Shown here: piece by piece, positions 18,128 through 28,035 of the stretch
Layout of the letters: each line of letters begins with the position of its first letter
Numbering within the stretch: the stretch's first letter is position 1
Made by a program: the position numbers and the translations under genes
The notes under the pieces: model-generated
What the model saw: only the letters and a program-made list of their open reading frames with translations
Database searches by the model: none
Told to the model about the DNA's origin: nothing
Assembly (NCBI RefSeq): GCF_000006405.1
Contig: NW_003216737.1
Coordinates: 19,752 to 48,005, forward strand
DNA from: Perkinsus marinus ATCC 50983
Taxonomy: Eukaryota > Perkinsozoa > Perkinsida > Perkinsidae
Length of the DNA: 28,254 bases
Reading direction: 5' to 3'

Positions 18128-20120
18128 AACTGATCATGGATCTGTGTTTTGCAGACGCGATGAGGTCAGTGAATATCGTCTCCCCGCCTCTATGCTGGAC
18201 TGTTTTGAACCGTGCGTGTGTTGTGAGAACCTCGAATCATCTTCACTAAAACATCCGTATATTCACCAATTTCTTGTCTTTTCTTATCATTGCTCAATAT
18301 CACGTTCATGATGTGCGCAGGTCTTTTTTACTCTGTATCGGTATGCAGACCTGCGGGTTGCTGTGCGCGGTATCCAACTTGTTCACCTGCAGACTCGCTC
18401 AACCTATTTTGTTGTTCGAGAAGCGCTGAAGAGTGAAGCTGCAGATAGACTCTCATTGCATTTCAATCATTTTCAGCAGTGGCTTCTGATGAGATCGAAC
18501 AGGAGCAAAATGCTACGCTTTGAAACCATCGGGTATAGGAGCAGCTTTCTTATCCCACAATATTGTGGATGCTGTTGGGTAGAGGACACCCACGAAACCA
18601 ACTCGGCTCCTTACGCTGAGCACCGGTTGGTCGCAACATCTCATCGTTTTGCACCTCTCTACTTGAGGACCTTAATCGTCGTTGGGATACCCTGACCATC
18701 ACAGATAATGGCCCAGGCTCACACGTCGCTACGGAATAATGCGGACATCCGTTGCTTGCCAGGGGCTCTCACTGTAGCACAAACCGAACTTGTCAGATTT
18801 GGTAGCTGAACTCGCGAAGCAGCATCCGCGATGCGACTATCGAGGGATCGAAAACAAATGCAGTTAGTGAAAGATGATGATGAACAAATGAATGATAAAT
18901 GTGGAGGAGACGCTTACTGTCAACGGCGAACAGTAACGCTAACGGGTGACCATACAGTAATGCAGTACCCTAACGCTGGGATTCCCAGCCTGGGAACCCC
19001 AGCCCAAGGTAATAAACATGAAGGTGCAGCATAATGCAACTAGGCGGCAGTGAGAGTGTGATCATTGCGGTAGGGCCCTGATGGACTGACGATCCTGAAA
19101 CTCCACTGGAGTCTCACCCTTTTTACGCGGTGGCGTAGTAGATCTACGAGGAAGATCTGTAGTTGACTCATCTGGAGTTAACATACATCCTCACATACAT
19201 CGTCGCCATGTCACTGCACTAGCGGCGTGGAAGGCGGTGAATTACAAGACGCAGCAAGCATTACGGAGCCACCCTTCATAGTATGCATGTGCTCTTAGCT
19301 GGTCGGAGTTTGCCACGGTGGCAATTACTTTCGCATCATACTTGGTGACCAAGTATGATGCGATACTTCACCTAGGTCATAAAGCTCCAGCTGCTGACGT
19401 CAATGAGAGAAAGAGGCAGAAAAGGAGCATGATGAGGGCGACGTGCCAAGATGCCCTGGGAACTTCCGGCCCCAGACTCTGGGGCCCAGAGAGTGGAGCC
19501 TCTGGATTCCATCCTTGTGAGACGCTCTCATGAGGTGTTGGTGCCGCATCTAGAGTGCTGTCAGGCAGCTATTGATTCCATAGCGATTGCTGTCCAAGCG
19601 AAACAGGGCGGTGAATGCGATAGCGACTTTCATCATTAGAAGGAGATATCAGATGGCTCGCCCGATGCCGTTATTGGACTCTCCATTGGACTTGATCAAC
19701 GCAAGACTCTCGCGGCAAGAGTACAACTGCAGCCAAGATGGCTACTGACCTGTTCCTGTCTCTGCCTCTGACTATCGACTTGACTACTAGCTAAGTATAA
19801 AGCGCTCGTACGCCAGCAGTGCTACATCCGGGTATGTACTGCCAGCGTCAGAGTCGGCTTCTGATGGTGCTTTTGTAGACTTTGAGCTGCGTTCTCATTG
19901 GAAGGCGGCGACAACAGAACTACTGTAAATGGTTCCCTCAGTACTTTCTTCTCATTGTCATCGTCAAGTTCATCGCCATATCTTATCACTGAGCCCGCGA
20001 CTCTTCGCAGCCATAATGGTCATCCCAACGGGCGCTACCAAGGGCCCCCGAAAAGTGAAAATATGACTATGAAATACGACCCACCGTGGGTCGACCCGGG
20101 CCACCATTACTCCGGTGCAG
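18128..20120. other. Hairpin-rich stretch without a supported gene
   Basis: Open frames such as 18363-18695, 18831-19034, 19318-19533 and 19898-20128 have no recognisable domains. Several are built on palindromes, including GCTGGGATTCCCAG/CCTGGGAACCCCAGC near 18976, GGCCCCAGA-C-TCTGGGGCC near 19469 and CGACCCAC-C-GTGGGTCG near 20079. Parts may be 5' exons of the gene at 20121. Confidence 0.4.
19332..19362. repeat. Perfect 15-bp inverted repeat with 1-nt loop
   Basis: CGCATCATACTTGGT and ACCAAGTATGATGCG are separated by a single G. The symmetry is exact over 31 bases. Confidence 0.92.
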
Positions 20121-20726
20121 ATGAATGACGGTCTCCTGATGCAGTTGAAGTGTTACGCGGTGGCACTAAGCACGGAGACCAGGAGATGGTTAAAGATGGC
20201 GCATGAGGTCGATCCTATGAAGAATAGATCTGAGAGGGAAAAGGACGTCGACGATGATGTCCTACTTTCGGGTTGGTGACCGAATTGACGGATGCAGTGG
20301 GCACTATCCCTGTGGATATCATCCCACCTGCGAAGATCGTCAAGTTGTTAAGGAAAGGCCCGGCTGCGCACATTGAATGTCGCCTATTCTGTGAGGCCGA
20401 GTTCAGCAATCCAAGAAAGAAGCTGAAGAGTTCAACGGCGGGTGAGCTGGTCGAGATCTATGACGATGATTATTATGAAGATGACTCAAAGAAGTCGGAT
20501 GTGAGTGGCTCCACGTATGAATATGTTATACGTATTTCATATTTTGAAGGAAATTTTAGGAAAAAGACGATTAACAAACATTGAACTTATCCCTAGTGCT
20601 CCGAAAGCTCCGAAAACAATTATTCAGTTAGACGATATACAAGACATAACGAATCGACCACCGCATACGCGATCAGGACCGATTCACGGAGAGATCGATC
20701 GAAATGACACGCGCCAGATGTCATAA
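20121..20726 (+). CDS. Unknown protein with acidic low-complexity segment (3' part, three exons)
   Basis: Exons 20121-20271, 20298-20500 and 20550-20726 join through a 26-nt and a 49-nt GT-AG intron with matching phases, giving at least 176 residues. The sequence reads LKCYAVALSTETRRWLKMAH, then VGTIPVDIIPPAKIVKLLRK, a basic KKLKSS patch, the acidic IYDDDYYEDDSKKSD, and a polar tail ending NDTRQMS before TAA. The start at 20121 is only the first in-frame Met; upstream exons are likely. No domain is recognised. The acidic/basic patches suggest a nuclear or nucleic-acid-associated protein, which is a guess. Confidence 0.55.
20272..20297 (+). other. 26-nt intron in the unknown gene
   Basis: GTTGGTGACC ... 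GATGCAG; its removal joins DDVLLS to VGTIPVD with phase 1 on both sides. Without it the upstream frame hits a stop at once. Confidence 0.55.
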
Positions 20727-21524
20727 CCGTTTCACAACATGGTGATTTCATGTGTGCTGGTATACAACATCATGTTCAACATGGTCCATGTTGTCAACAT
20801 GGTATGCTATCTTCAATGCTTAGAGTAGCTCTCTAGAAGCCTCTGTTATAGTCAGGATGGAGTTCACTCACATTGATCCGAGTCTACTACACAGATTTGT
20901 TGATATATGCCCAAGTTGGATCAGCCGAATGACGACGTGGTCTCCGATGAAAGAGACGTCTTTATCTCTAGCTCAACCCTTTGAAGATTCTTCACGGTTA
21001 CAGAGGAGAGTGTTGCTGATGATAAGATCCAAAATACGCTCATCTGACGGTGTGGGTGGGATCAGGGGTTCGACAACTCTACTCATCGAAGGGACCACGT
21101 TCGCCGTGATCACTGGGCCGAATTGGGTCTGCTACCAGTGGTAGCCTACCACCCCCTACCAAGAAGTGTCGAAAACTCCGAAGGTATTCTATGATGACCT
21201 CAACAGCAAGCACCAATAGCGATCCTCCGGGAGGATTCCTCCCCTCAAGTTTGCTCCCAAGATTTCGGACTTCTTCGTTAAGGTGCAAGCTGGGGATCAT
21301 TTCATGAGAATCTTGTTGCTCTGGCTACGGCTATGAACTGGAGTCTCAGAGACACTACTTCTAACAGCACCAGTGCGCTCCTAGGCTCGCTTCATCCGGG
21401 GTACAAGTCACTCACATATGAAGAAGTAAAAAAGATCAGGACTGATATTTTTAGAGAAACTGGGGAACTCTGTTTGAAGGAGTTTTTCGACAAGATCAAG
21501 CATAGATTTCTAGAGAAACAAGAC

Positions 21525-21570
21525 CTCCGCCGGATAGCGATAGGTATCCGCCGGATACTATCCGGCGGAG
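21525..21570. repeat. Nested inverted repeat CTCCGCCGGATA ... TATCCGGCGGAG
   Basis: The 12-bp arms at 21525-21536 and 21559-21570 match perfectly, and a third partial copy (TATCCGCCGGATA) sits in the loop. It ends in GGCGGAGCGAA. The word ATCCGGCGGAGCGAA recurs at 22440-22454. Confidence 0.88.
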
Positions 21571-21589
21571 CGAATTTTTTTTTCCACCT

Positions 21590-21705
21590 TTGAAACAAAT
21601 TTCATGGAAATTTCCGTATGAAATTTCAATTTCAGAAATGGCCTTGCGATTTCCATGAAATCGACAACCCTGGAGTTTGAGCCTCAAACTTTGAGGAGCG
21701 CTAAC
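21590..21705. repeat. Cluster of small palindromes
   Basis: Consecutive stems include ATTTCAT around GGAAATTTCC, then GATTTC-CAT-GAAATC, AGTTTGAG-C-CTCAAACT and CCTCAAA-C-TTTGAGG. The last two share an arm, so alternative foldings compete. Confidence 0.7.
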
Positions 21706-21812
21706 GAAGTCATGACTACGTTATGGTATGTGTGATTTCAGAATTTCTGGTGAGACCATCTGCATGGAAGGTCACATTTCCCTCACTCAGAGATGAATGA
21801 ATTCGCGTGTGA

Positions 21813-22025
21813 ATGCCGTCGGTGGATTGCTCAACGGGCCATTACCGCATTACCGTTGCTCAACGGGCGCAATTAGTATCCATGTATGTCAGTTCAGGCG
21901 GACTGACTTCTAGAAAATTATGTTATAAGCACATCCACCCTGTGACACAGGGCCTGTGTAAGATCGACCGTACATTCGTCGAGTCACATATTTTCACTTC
22001 TCTGGACCTCCCCCCCAAGGGAACC
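21813..22025 (+). other. Short open frame of unknown status with direct and inverted repeats
   Basis: A frame from ATG 21813 contains two copies of TTGCTCAACGGGC 36 nt apart and the hairpin CCCTGTG-A-CACAGGG. It runs into the Tc1-like MITE and has no recognisable domain. I do not regard it as a supported gene. Confidence 0.3.
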
Positions 22026-22251
22026 TACAGTTCGTGTCAATTTGATATGCAAACGTGTTGTTATTTGCCGAGATCAATGAGAACCAATCTGAAATTATAC
22101 CGCATATACAATGTAACAATGGCTATGAACATATGTTGTCACAACATTGTTGTGGTCGAAGTACTCGTTTGCTGTGATAGCGACAACTCGTTCACTGTAA
22201 TTCGTCCTCCATAATAACACACATTTGTATATCAAATGGACGCGCACTGTA
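22026..22251. mobile_element. Tc1/mariner-like MITE, 222 bp with TA duplication
   Basis: The left end after TA is CAGTTCGTGTCAATTTGATA. The right end read inward on the other strand is CAGTGCGCGTCCATTTGATA. The inverted similarity extends about 40 bp (through CAAA-GTGT and GTTATT). Both ends are bordered by TA, the Tc1/mariner target. No transposase is encoded. A related end lies at 24489. Confidence 0.82.
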
Positions 22252-22523
22252 CTATGCGTCTTTGCCATCCGGACCCGAGTTATTCTTCACACACTCTCAT
22301 TCAACTCAACACCGCTCCGCTAAGGTAATTAAACAGGAACTTTCGGAATACTGCAATGCTTCCCAGCGACAATCAGGCGCCGATGAACTTGCAAGAGAAA
22401 ACCGCCAGCGTCGCTACTTCTGCATCGGATCACGTTTCCATCCGGCGGAGCGAAGCGTTGCATTTTATACATTTTTCTCAAGTAGTGGAAAAGTGAGCAC
22501 GCTCCGAAGTCGCCTCAGTGTAT
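22252..22523. other. Short intergenic stretch with GCGGAGCGAA motifs
   Basis: Between the MITE and the 3' end of the dynamin-like gene. It contains CCGCTCCGCTAA at 22312-22323 (inverted motif) and ATCCGGCGGAGCGAA at 22440-22454. The open frame 22262-22633 runs antisense into the last dynamin-like exon and is not supported. Confidence 0.4.
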
Positions 22524-25500
22524 CTATTTGCTCCCTGAAGACCTGCTCATCTTCGTTTGAGCTTTCAAAGCGAATCCTTGCAATTTATCAATGCATTCAT
22601 TTAAAGATCCTAGAGTATCTTCAATGGTCTTAAACTCGCCCTCAAGATATTCCCGTCGAACCTGAAATTCAGCACTCCCCCGCGCACTCGCGAGAATTAA
22701 AAGATTCACCTTGTAGGTTTCGGTGTCTACGTTGGTCATCTGGATATTACTCATATCATCCTCCAGCCTACGCATCATCGGCAGCTTGAAGAATGACTCC
22801 GCAAACTGAAGTGAAACAGATAATATCCAACAGGGCGATTTCAAAGCAACGGTATTCCATCCACGACGCAAACTCTCAGACTATACGACGTGGTAGTGAT
22901 CTCAATGAATGAAGAATTACATTTGAATGATTTGGAATATACGAACCCAGAAGAAAAAAAGAAGTCCCCAAAAACTCATAGGAATTTCACAATGAGAAGA
23001 GGCTCCCCATGTTGAAAATGGTGGTGAAAATCTTTCCCTTACCAATTCGATTTGATCAGATATCTGCGATCTGATGAATGAGAATGTCTTCAACACCAAC
23101 ATCTGCACTTTTTCCACCGCCTCATCAATCTGCTGTGGCTCCATCGGAATTGTACTCAGCCAATGGGATAAAGTCGTTTCAATGCCACTTCGTGACTGAA
23201 CAACCATACTAACAACCTCATCAGCAACCTCATCGTGCGCTCAAAGATTCATTGCCAACGAAAAACTCGAATATGCGAGGCATGCTGTCCGAAAACATAC
23301 TGGATATGAATTAAAAAGCCCGTTTTCATCTCACCGTGAGGCAGATCACCCAAAAAAATACTCAATTTTACTTACTATAGCATTATTGCATGAAAATCCA
23401 TATGTAAACTCTGATGAACAGATGAGCGTCTCAACATTGACTTACTTCGATTTCCATTGGAATTCTCTTCTTAGTGTCATCAAAAGTCGGCAACTGCATA
23501 TCATCAAGACCGTCTTCAGTCGAATCATCATCATCCCCTTGCTTGCTGCTCTTCGAATCGTCATCATCGCTATCATCATCATTTCCATCTTTGTCTTTGT
23601 CATTATCAAGATTTTCCAACCCCGAAGATGTGCGTTTCAAGAACACCCAAGGATTGGAAAATGTCGATGCCAGAGTATTATCGAACAACTCCATAAACTG
23701 ATCAAAGATACGCAATTGCGCACCCGGAAGATTTTCATAAACCTGTGGAAATTCCACCAAAAACCACAAAAATTCGACTTTCCAATAGTCGAATACGTAA
23801 GGAAATATATACACGAAGAGAGCGAAAATATCTCAATGATGACGACAAAAGATGCAAAATAGGTCCGAACACAGACCACGAAGACCACAGCGTATGACAA
23901 ATCTCACGAACAATGGAGTTGCACCACCCTAGTAATATGAAAAACACTAGTGAAAAATATATTTCACGGCCACTGCATATCACCGCGAATATCGTGATTT
24001 TCACACGTCACGTAAAACGAATAATTTATCGCATTATGCAGAAATATTTCGATCACCATAATTTCAAGACGATTCTCACCTGCTCCAACTGCCTCTGGCA
24101 AGCGTCATCATAAGTTTTGTAAACGAGTTGTTTTATCATCTCGTTTTCCAACATCAATTTCACATGTTTCGTATACAACGAAGAGAACATCTGTTCATCA
24201 GCCGAGCCCTTGATACTCAACATGAAGTTAATGACAGCATCTTTTTGGGATATGAAAAACCACTTGATTCTTTCGGCTGAGACGAAAACGACCATTGAGA
24301 AATGAAAAATATATTTCCGAACAAAAATTCTTCCGTATATGAAATAAATTCAGAAACCGCAAAATTGCGAATCGATTTTCCCCAAAAAATGTAGAAAAAA
24401 ATATTTTTTCATCTCGTTAAAAATTCATCGCCGGAAAATCATGATTTCTTCAAAGTAAACGAAAAAAATTCTCACATTCAACAGTATATACAGTGCGTGT
24501 CAACCTAATACGCAAATGTGAAGAATGTGTGTTTACTATTTCGGGATCAATGATAGTGAACAACTTGTCGCTATCATAGTCTCGAATGGTTACTATTATC
24601 AAGATTTATAGTAATCTTTACATTGGAGTTTTACCTACTTTACGTGTACTCCATATGAAAAACGCGATTATCGCGATTTTCAATTCATGAAAATTCGCGA
24701 TTCATTTTCAACTCCATTGAAAAAGACTAGGGAATTGTAAATACACCGGGCACATCATCCTCCTATGAAACACATCACGTGTTTTACGTGTTATTCGCAA
24801 AGTGAAATATGAAGTATGTTATCCACCAGTGTTTTTCATTTCACGGGTGGAACTCCATTGCTTATGCGATATAATTCCAAATCGATTCTCATTAATCTCG
24901 AAAAAGACCGCAAATTTTCATACCAATTTCACTCCCACTTCATATAAGCGTTAAAAACTCGCGAAATTCTAATTGACAATCTCACCCGCGTATTGTATTC
25001 GAGCTTTCATCGGAATCAACGCCTCCGTGCACAGCAACTTCACCACCACATCTCGCCAAGTAACAGAGCCCATGGACACACCTGAATGACAAAAAAGATG
25101 TCAATTTTCCGCGAAAAAAATCACATATCGCGGTAAACATACCAAAATTTTCTACATCATTATTCGTCTTCAGTGGAGATATACACTATTTCTCGCATAA
25201 CGAATGCGTGGTCCGAATTTATTTTTTCATCCCCTCTTACGTGAAGTGGCGTGATACTCTGTGAAAAACTCAATATTCGCAGAATATATTTTTCACTAGT
25301 ACTTTTCATATCACTAGGGTAAAAATTCGTCCCTAATTCTATATAAACTCCCATAAAATAATAGATAAACCGAAGCACATCGGCAACAACTCAGCTATTG
25401 CCCTAATACCATGACGGCAACACCAACCAGTGTTGTAATATATGTCCGCTTCCCTCAGCTGAACCTAGGGGTTTCCTCACTAATTATAGGAGTTTATATA

Positions 25501-27247
25501 CAAAGTAGGGTAGAAATGTACAGGAATTACCCAGAATTTCCCCAAATTTCCTCAGAAATTTCATATGTTCACCCAACATATGTTGCTGACCATGTGCATA
25601 TTTTCCCACACTGACACCAACATTAAGTCTTCCAAAAGAGCCCATACTTTTCCTCAGGGGAAAATTTCTTTCCGAATTTTCCGCATTATCAATAACACAT
25701 TCTTTAATCAATTTTACCCTGCAGATGTCATCATACCATTTTTTCCATTGCAGTTTCACACCCCGTTTTACGTGAAGTGGCGTAATACACACGGTGAAAT
25801 ACGCGATATTCGCACTATGCAATGGTCGTGAAATATGTTTTTCATATTACTAGGGTGGTGATACTCTATTGTTATCAAACGTTTTTCCCCAAAACCGACA
25901 ACGCGTGATACCACTCGCCTCACCTCTGGCTTGAATAACATCCTTCTTTTTAGTTTCCACGCCGATTTCCGAAAATCTCAGGAAAACCTCTACTTCGTAC
26001 ATCAATCTTCGGAACTGAGCTCCACCGTTAATTTCAACATCAAACGCAGGAACCTATACACAAATCTTGCAATCTTGCTCACTCTTGCATTTCCTCAACT
26101 ACTACTTTTATATCGTTTCTCAAGTAGTCGATGTAGTCGTTCAAACAAGCAAAATCTTCACTTGGCAGCATCGTGAAATCAGCGCCTTGACCCTGAGCAT
26201 TTACAAGTGAGAAAATCATTTGAAATCCGAATGGAGTTTCACCACCCAAGTGATATGAAAAACACTAGTAAAAATAAATATATTTCACGACTACTGCATA
26301 TCACCGCGAATAACGCGTTTTTCACATGGAGTATCACGCCACTTCACGTAAAACGGATTGTGAAACTCCAGTATACACAATTCTGTACAAACTTCACGAA
26401 ACAGTGTTAAAGGAATATATTTCCGCTTTCCTCAGCTACTGAGCTCAACAGTTCCCTCACTGGTTATACAAATTTACACGAAAGTGAACAGAAACCAACA
26501 AAACTGGAGAATTTCCATTCTTTCACCAACTGCATATTTTCCCACACTGCTACAAAACGATACCAAAATTCTATCTCTTCCCAGCCGACCAAATCGTCAT
26601 ACTACCTCCTCATACGCCGCGAATGCAATCAGTTCATCCTCAAGAGTCAACCGTCCCGCATCAGAGCGAACGAAACTGATAGAAAAAAAATTGTGAAAAT
26701 TCGAACAAAACTGCTAGGAAAAAATAGTAAAATTCTAACAAAACTGCTAGGAAAAAAAGAGTATAATTCTAACAAAACTAATAGGAAAAAATTTGTAAAA
26801 ATTCGGACGAAACTGCTAGGAAAAAAAGAGTCAAATTCGAACAAAACTGCTAGGAAAAAAGGAGTAGAATTCTAACAAAATTGATAGAAAAAAAGGAGTA
26901 AAATCCGAACAAAACTGCTAGGAAAAAATTGTGAAAATTCGGACGAAACTGCTAGAAACAGAGTGAAATTCGGTAAAAAAAGTGTAAAATTTGGCTTGTT
27001 GTTGATTTCGAATTGTTCACGAACAGTGATACCCAATTTTCTCAACATTATACTAATAACGTTATACAGTTTTCCTTATATTGCAAAAGTGGAAAATAAA
27101 ATTTGATATTTCTGGAAGTTCACCGAAAAACTCATTTTTTGAATATACGTTCTGGAGAAATAAAATACACATACAATGGAGTTTCACCAGTTTCATGTGA
27201 AGTGGCGTCGTAAAACTCGGTAAAAAACTAGGCGATATTCGCGGCCT

Positions 27248-27295
<48 letters not shown>

Positions 27296-27980
27296 AAACA
27301 TGTTTTTCACTACTGTTTCTCCCATCACTAGGGTGGTGAAACTCCACTGAAGTAAAATTTGAAAATATTTATTTTCGCATATTCCTTTTTCACGAAAAAA
27401 ATTAAGTTTGATTTTTCCTCGCCTTACTGCGTTTAGTGTTTGATCAAAACTCAACTACCCCGTAGGAAAAAAATCCTAATTTTTTTCTAAAAAAATCCCA
27501 TATTCCTACTTCCCGAAAATGCAATACTTTCACGTTTGACTCTCTCACGACCAGTGTTGGAATATACTTTTCCAAACACAATTTTTCCGAAAATTTTCCG
27601 AAAATTTTCCAAAATTTCCGTAGTTGACCATGTGCATATATTCCCTTCTACTACCCCTCCATCACGTGATTCAACGAATGAGCAAAACTCATTCCCACAT
27701 CCCGCACTGTCGAGACGATCTGCGCTGGATTTGTATTTTCAATTTCGTCCTTCATACTCTCCTCCTTTTCCAAATTCTGTTGCTTCAAATCTTTCAACTA
27801 AATTGAACAAAATTGGGCCTATTCCGTATCTTACGCGCTCGAACCTAAGATATTCCTACTACCTTTTTCAAAACAGGACCTATTGCTTGTGCAAACATAA
27901 CTTCAATTCGGCGCTCCATGTACTTGGTGAAATTATCAAACCCGATAGTATTCACAAACTTCTCACTCGCCCCTTTAGAC
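22524..27980 (-). CDS. Dynamin-like large protein, 3' part (middle and GED-like regions), eleven exons
   Basis: Minus-strand exons: 27863-27980, 27655-27797, 26606-26675, 26106-26192, 25924-26053, 25618-25718, 24986-25081, 24080-24276, 23446-23742, 23043-23216, 22524-22805. Phases match at every junction except between exons 5 and 6, where a small exon or another site is needed. The first exons read FDNFTKYMERRIEVMF, NPAQIVSTVRDVGMSFAHSL, GRLTLEDELIAFAAYEE, IPxF-like VPAFDVEINGGAQFRRLMYE; this resembles a dynamin stalk with its GGA(R/Q) block. Near the end, VEKVQMLVLKTFSFIRSQIS then DQIELFAESFFKLPMMRRLE resembles a GTPase effector domain. Exon 9 carries an acidic insert of Asp/Ser/Lys. The GTPase domain would lie right of the window. 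The dynamin call is from motif memory only; the gene structure is firmer than the name. Confidence 0.5.
23914..24020 (+). mobile_element. Palindromic intron element, copy 1 (right end truncated)
   Basis: TGGAGTTGCACCACCCTAGT begins the copy; it continues AATATGAAAAACACTAG, CGCGAATATCG and CACGTAAAACG. It lies in the intron between exons 8 and 9 of the dynamin-like gene. Confidence 0.8.
24489..24600 (+). mobile_element. Partial second Tc1-like MITE (one end)
   Basis: TA-CAGTGCGTGTCAACCTAATA and then AGTGAACAACTTGTCGCTATCA align with the right arm of the MITE at 22028-22249. No matching opposite end was found, so this copy is truncated or rearranged. Confidence 0.6.
24624..24857 (-). mobile_element. 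Palindromic intron element, copy 2 (enlarged)
   Basis: Ends TGGAGTTTTACC and GGTGGAACTCCA match the family. The centre is longer, with a palindromic AAACGCGATTATCGCGATTT. It sits in the intron between exons 7 and 8. Confidence 0.7.
25225..25325 (-). mobile_element. Palindromic intron element, copy 3 (ends eroded)
   Basis: CTTACGTGAAGTGGCGTGAT, ATATTCGC, CACTAGTACTTTTCATATCA and CTAGGGT are shared with the other copies. It is in the intron between exons 6 and 7. Confidence 0.7.
25425..25500 (+). repeat. Dispersed relative of the right-edge tandem unit
   Basis: GTGTTGTAATATATGTCCGC, CCCTCAGCTGAACCTAGGGG and TTTCCTCAC match the 63-bp unit at 28036 onward in order. It is located in a dynamin-like intron. 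Confidence 0.55.
25748..25869 (-). mobile_element. Palindromic intron element, copy 4, filling most of an intron
   Basis: CAGTTTCACACCCCGTTTTA opens the copy, followed by CGTGAAGTGGCGTAAT, GATATTCGC, and ending TACTAGGGTGGTGATACTC. The intron spans about 25719-25923, so the element is most of it. Confidence 0.82.
26232..26370 (+). mobile_element. Palindromic intron element, copy 5 (best preserved)
   Basis: TGGAGTTTCACCACCCAAGT at the left and GTGAAACTCCA at the right form terminal inverted repeats of 11 bp. Inside are GATATGAAAAACACTAGTAA, CCGCGAATAACGCG and CACTTCACGTAAAACGG. It is in the intron between exons 3 and 4. Confidence 0.88.
26404..26475 (+). repeat. Second dispersed relative of the right-edge tandem unit
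   Basis: GTGTTAAAGGAATATATTTC, then CGCTTTCCTCAGCTACTGAG and CTCAACAGTTCCCTCAC parallel the 63-bp unit. It is located in the intron between exons 3 and 4. Confidence 0.6.
26692..26960 (+). repeat. Minisatellite C, 33-38-bp unit, about 8 copies
   Basis: The unit is AATTCGAACAAAACTGCTAG followed by GAAAAAA and a short variable spacer. About eight copies with small changes lie in the intron between exons 2 and 3 of the dynamin-like gene. Frames through it give Lys-rich or Phe/Ser-rich repeats that are not genes. Confidence 0.92.
27177..27346 (-). mobile_element. Palindromic intron element, copy 6, expanded by (TAG)n
   Basis: Ends TGGAGTTTCACCA and TGGTGAAACTCCA are perfect 13-bp inverted repeats. 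Internal AAGTGGCGTCG, GGCGATATTCGCG and CACTAGGGTGG match the family, and a 47-bp (TAG)n run interrupts the centre. It is in the intron between exons 2 and 3. Confidence 0.88.
27248..27294 (+). repeat. (TAG)n microsatellite
   Basis: About 15 uninterrupted TAG/GTA units lie inside copy 6 of the palindromic intron element. On the minus strand it reads as poly-Tyr in a spurious frame. Confidence 0.97.
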
Positions 27981-28035
27981 CTGAGACAATTACATTCACA
28001 TTTAAAATATCATCAATTTTCATTCGGAATAATTT

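Larger units (their letters stand above)
20727..21812 (+). pseudogene. Coding-like fragments in several frames, probably a decayed gene
   Basis: Pieces with protein-like composition lie close together but in different registers: DQPNDDVVSDERDVFISSS near 20920-20980, FTVTEESVADDKIQNTLI near 21000, and ALLGSLHPGYKSLTYEEVKK in the open frame 21333-21593. TGA and TAA codons lie between them, and I found no set of GT-AG introns that joins them. The last piece runs into the hairpin at 21525. No family is recognised. Confidence 0.35.

Noticed and set aside
18660-18730. ITDNGPG as an integrase or histidine-kinase motif
   Set aside because: It is an isolated seven-residue match in a frame with nearby stops and no neighbouring family motifs.
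27062-27454. Minus-strand frame with a poly-Tyr tract
   Set aside because: It is made by the (TAG)n microsatellite inside an intron element.
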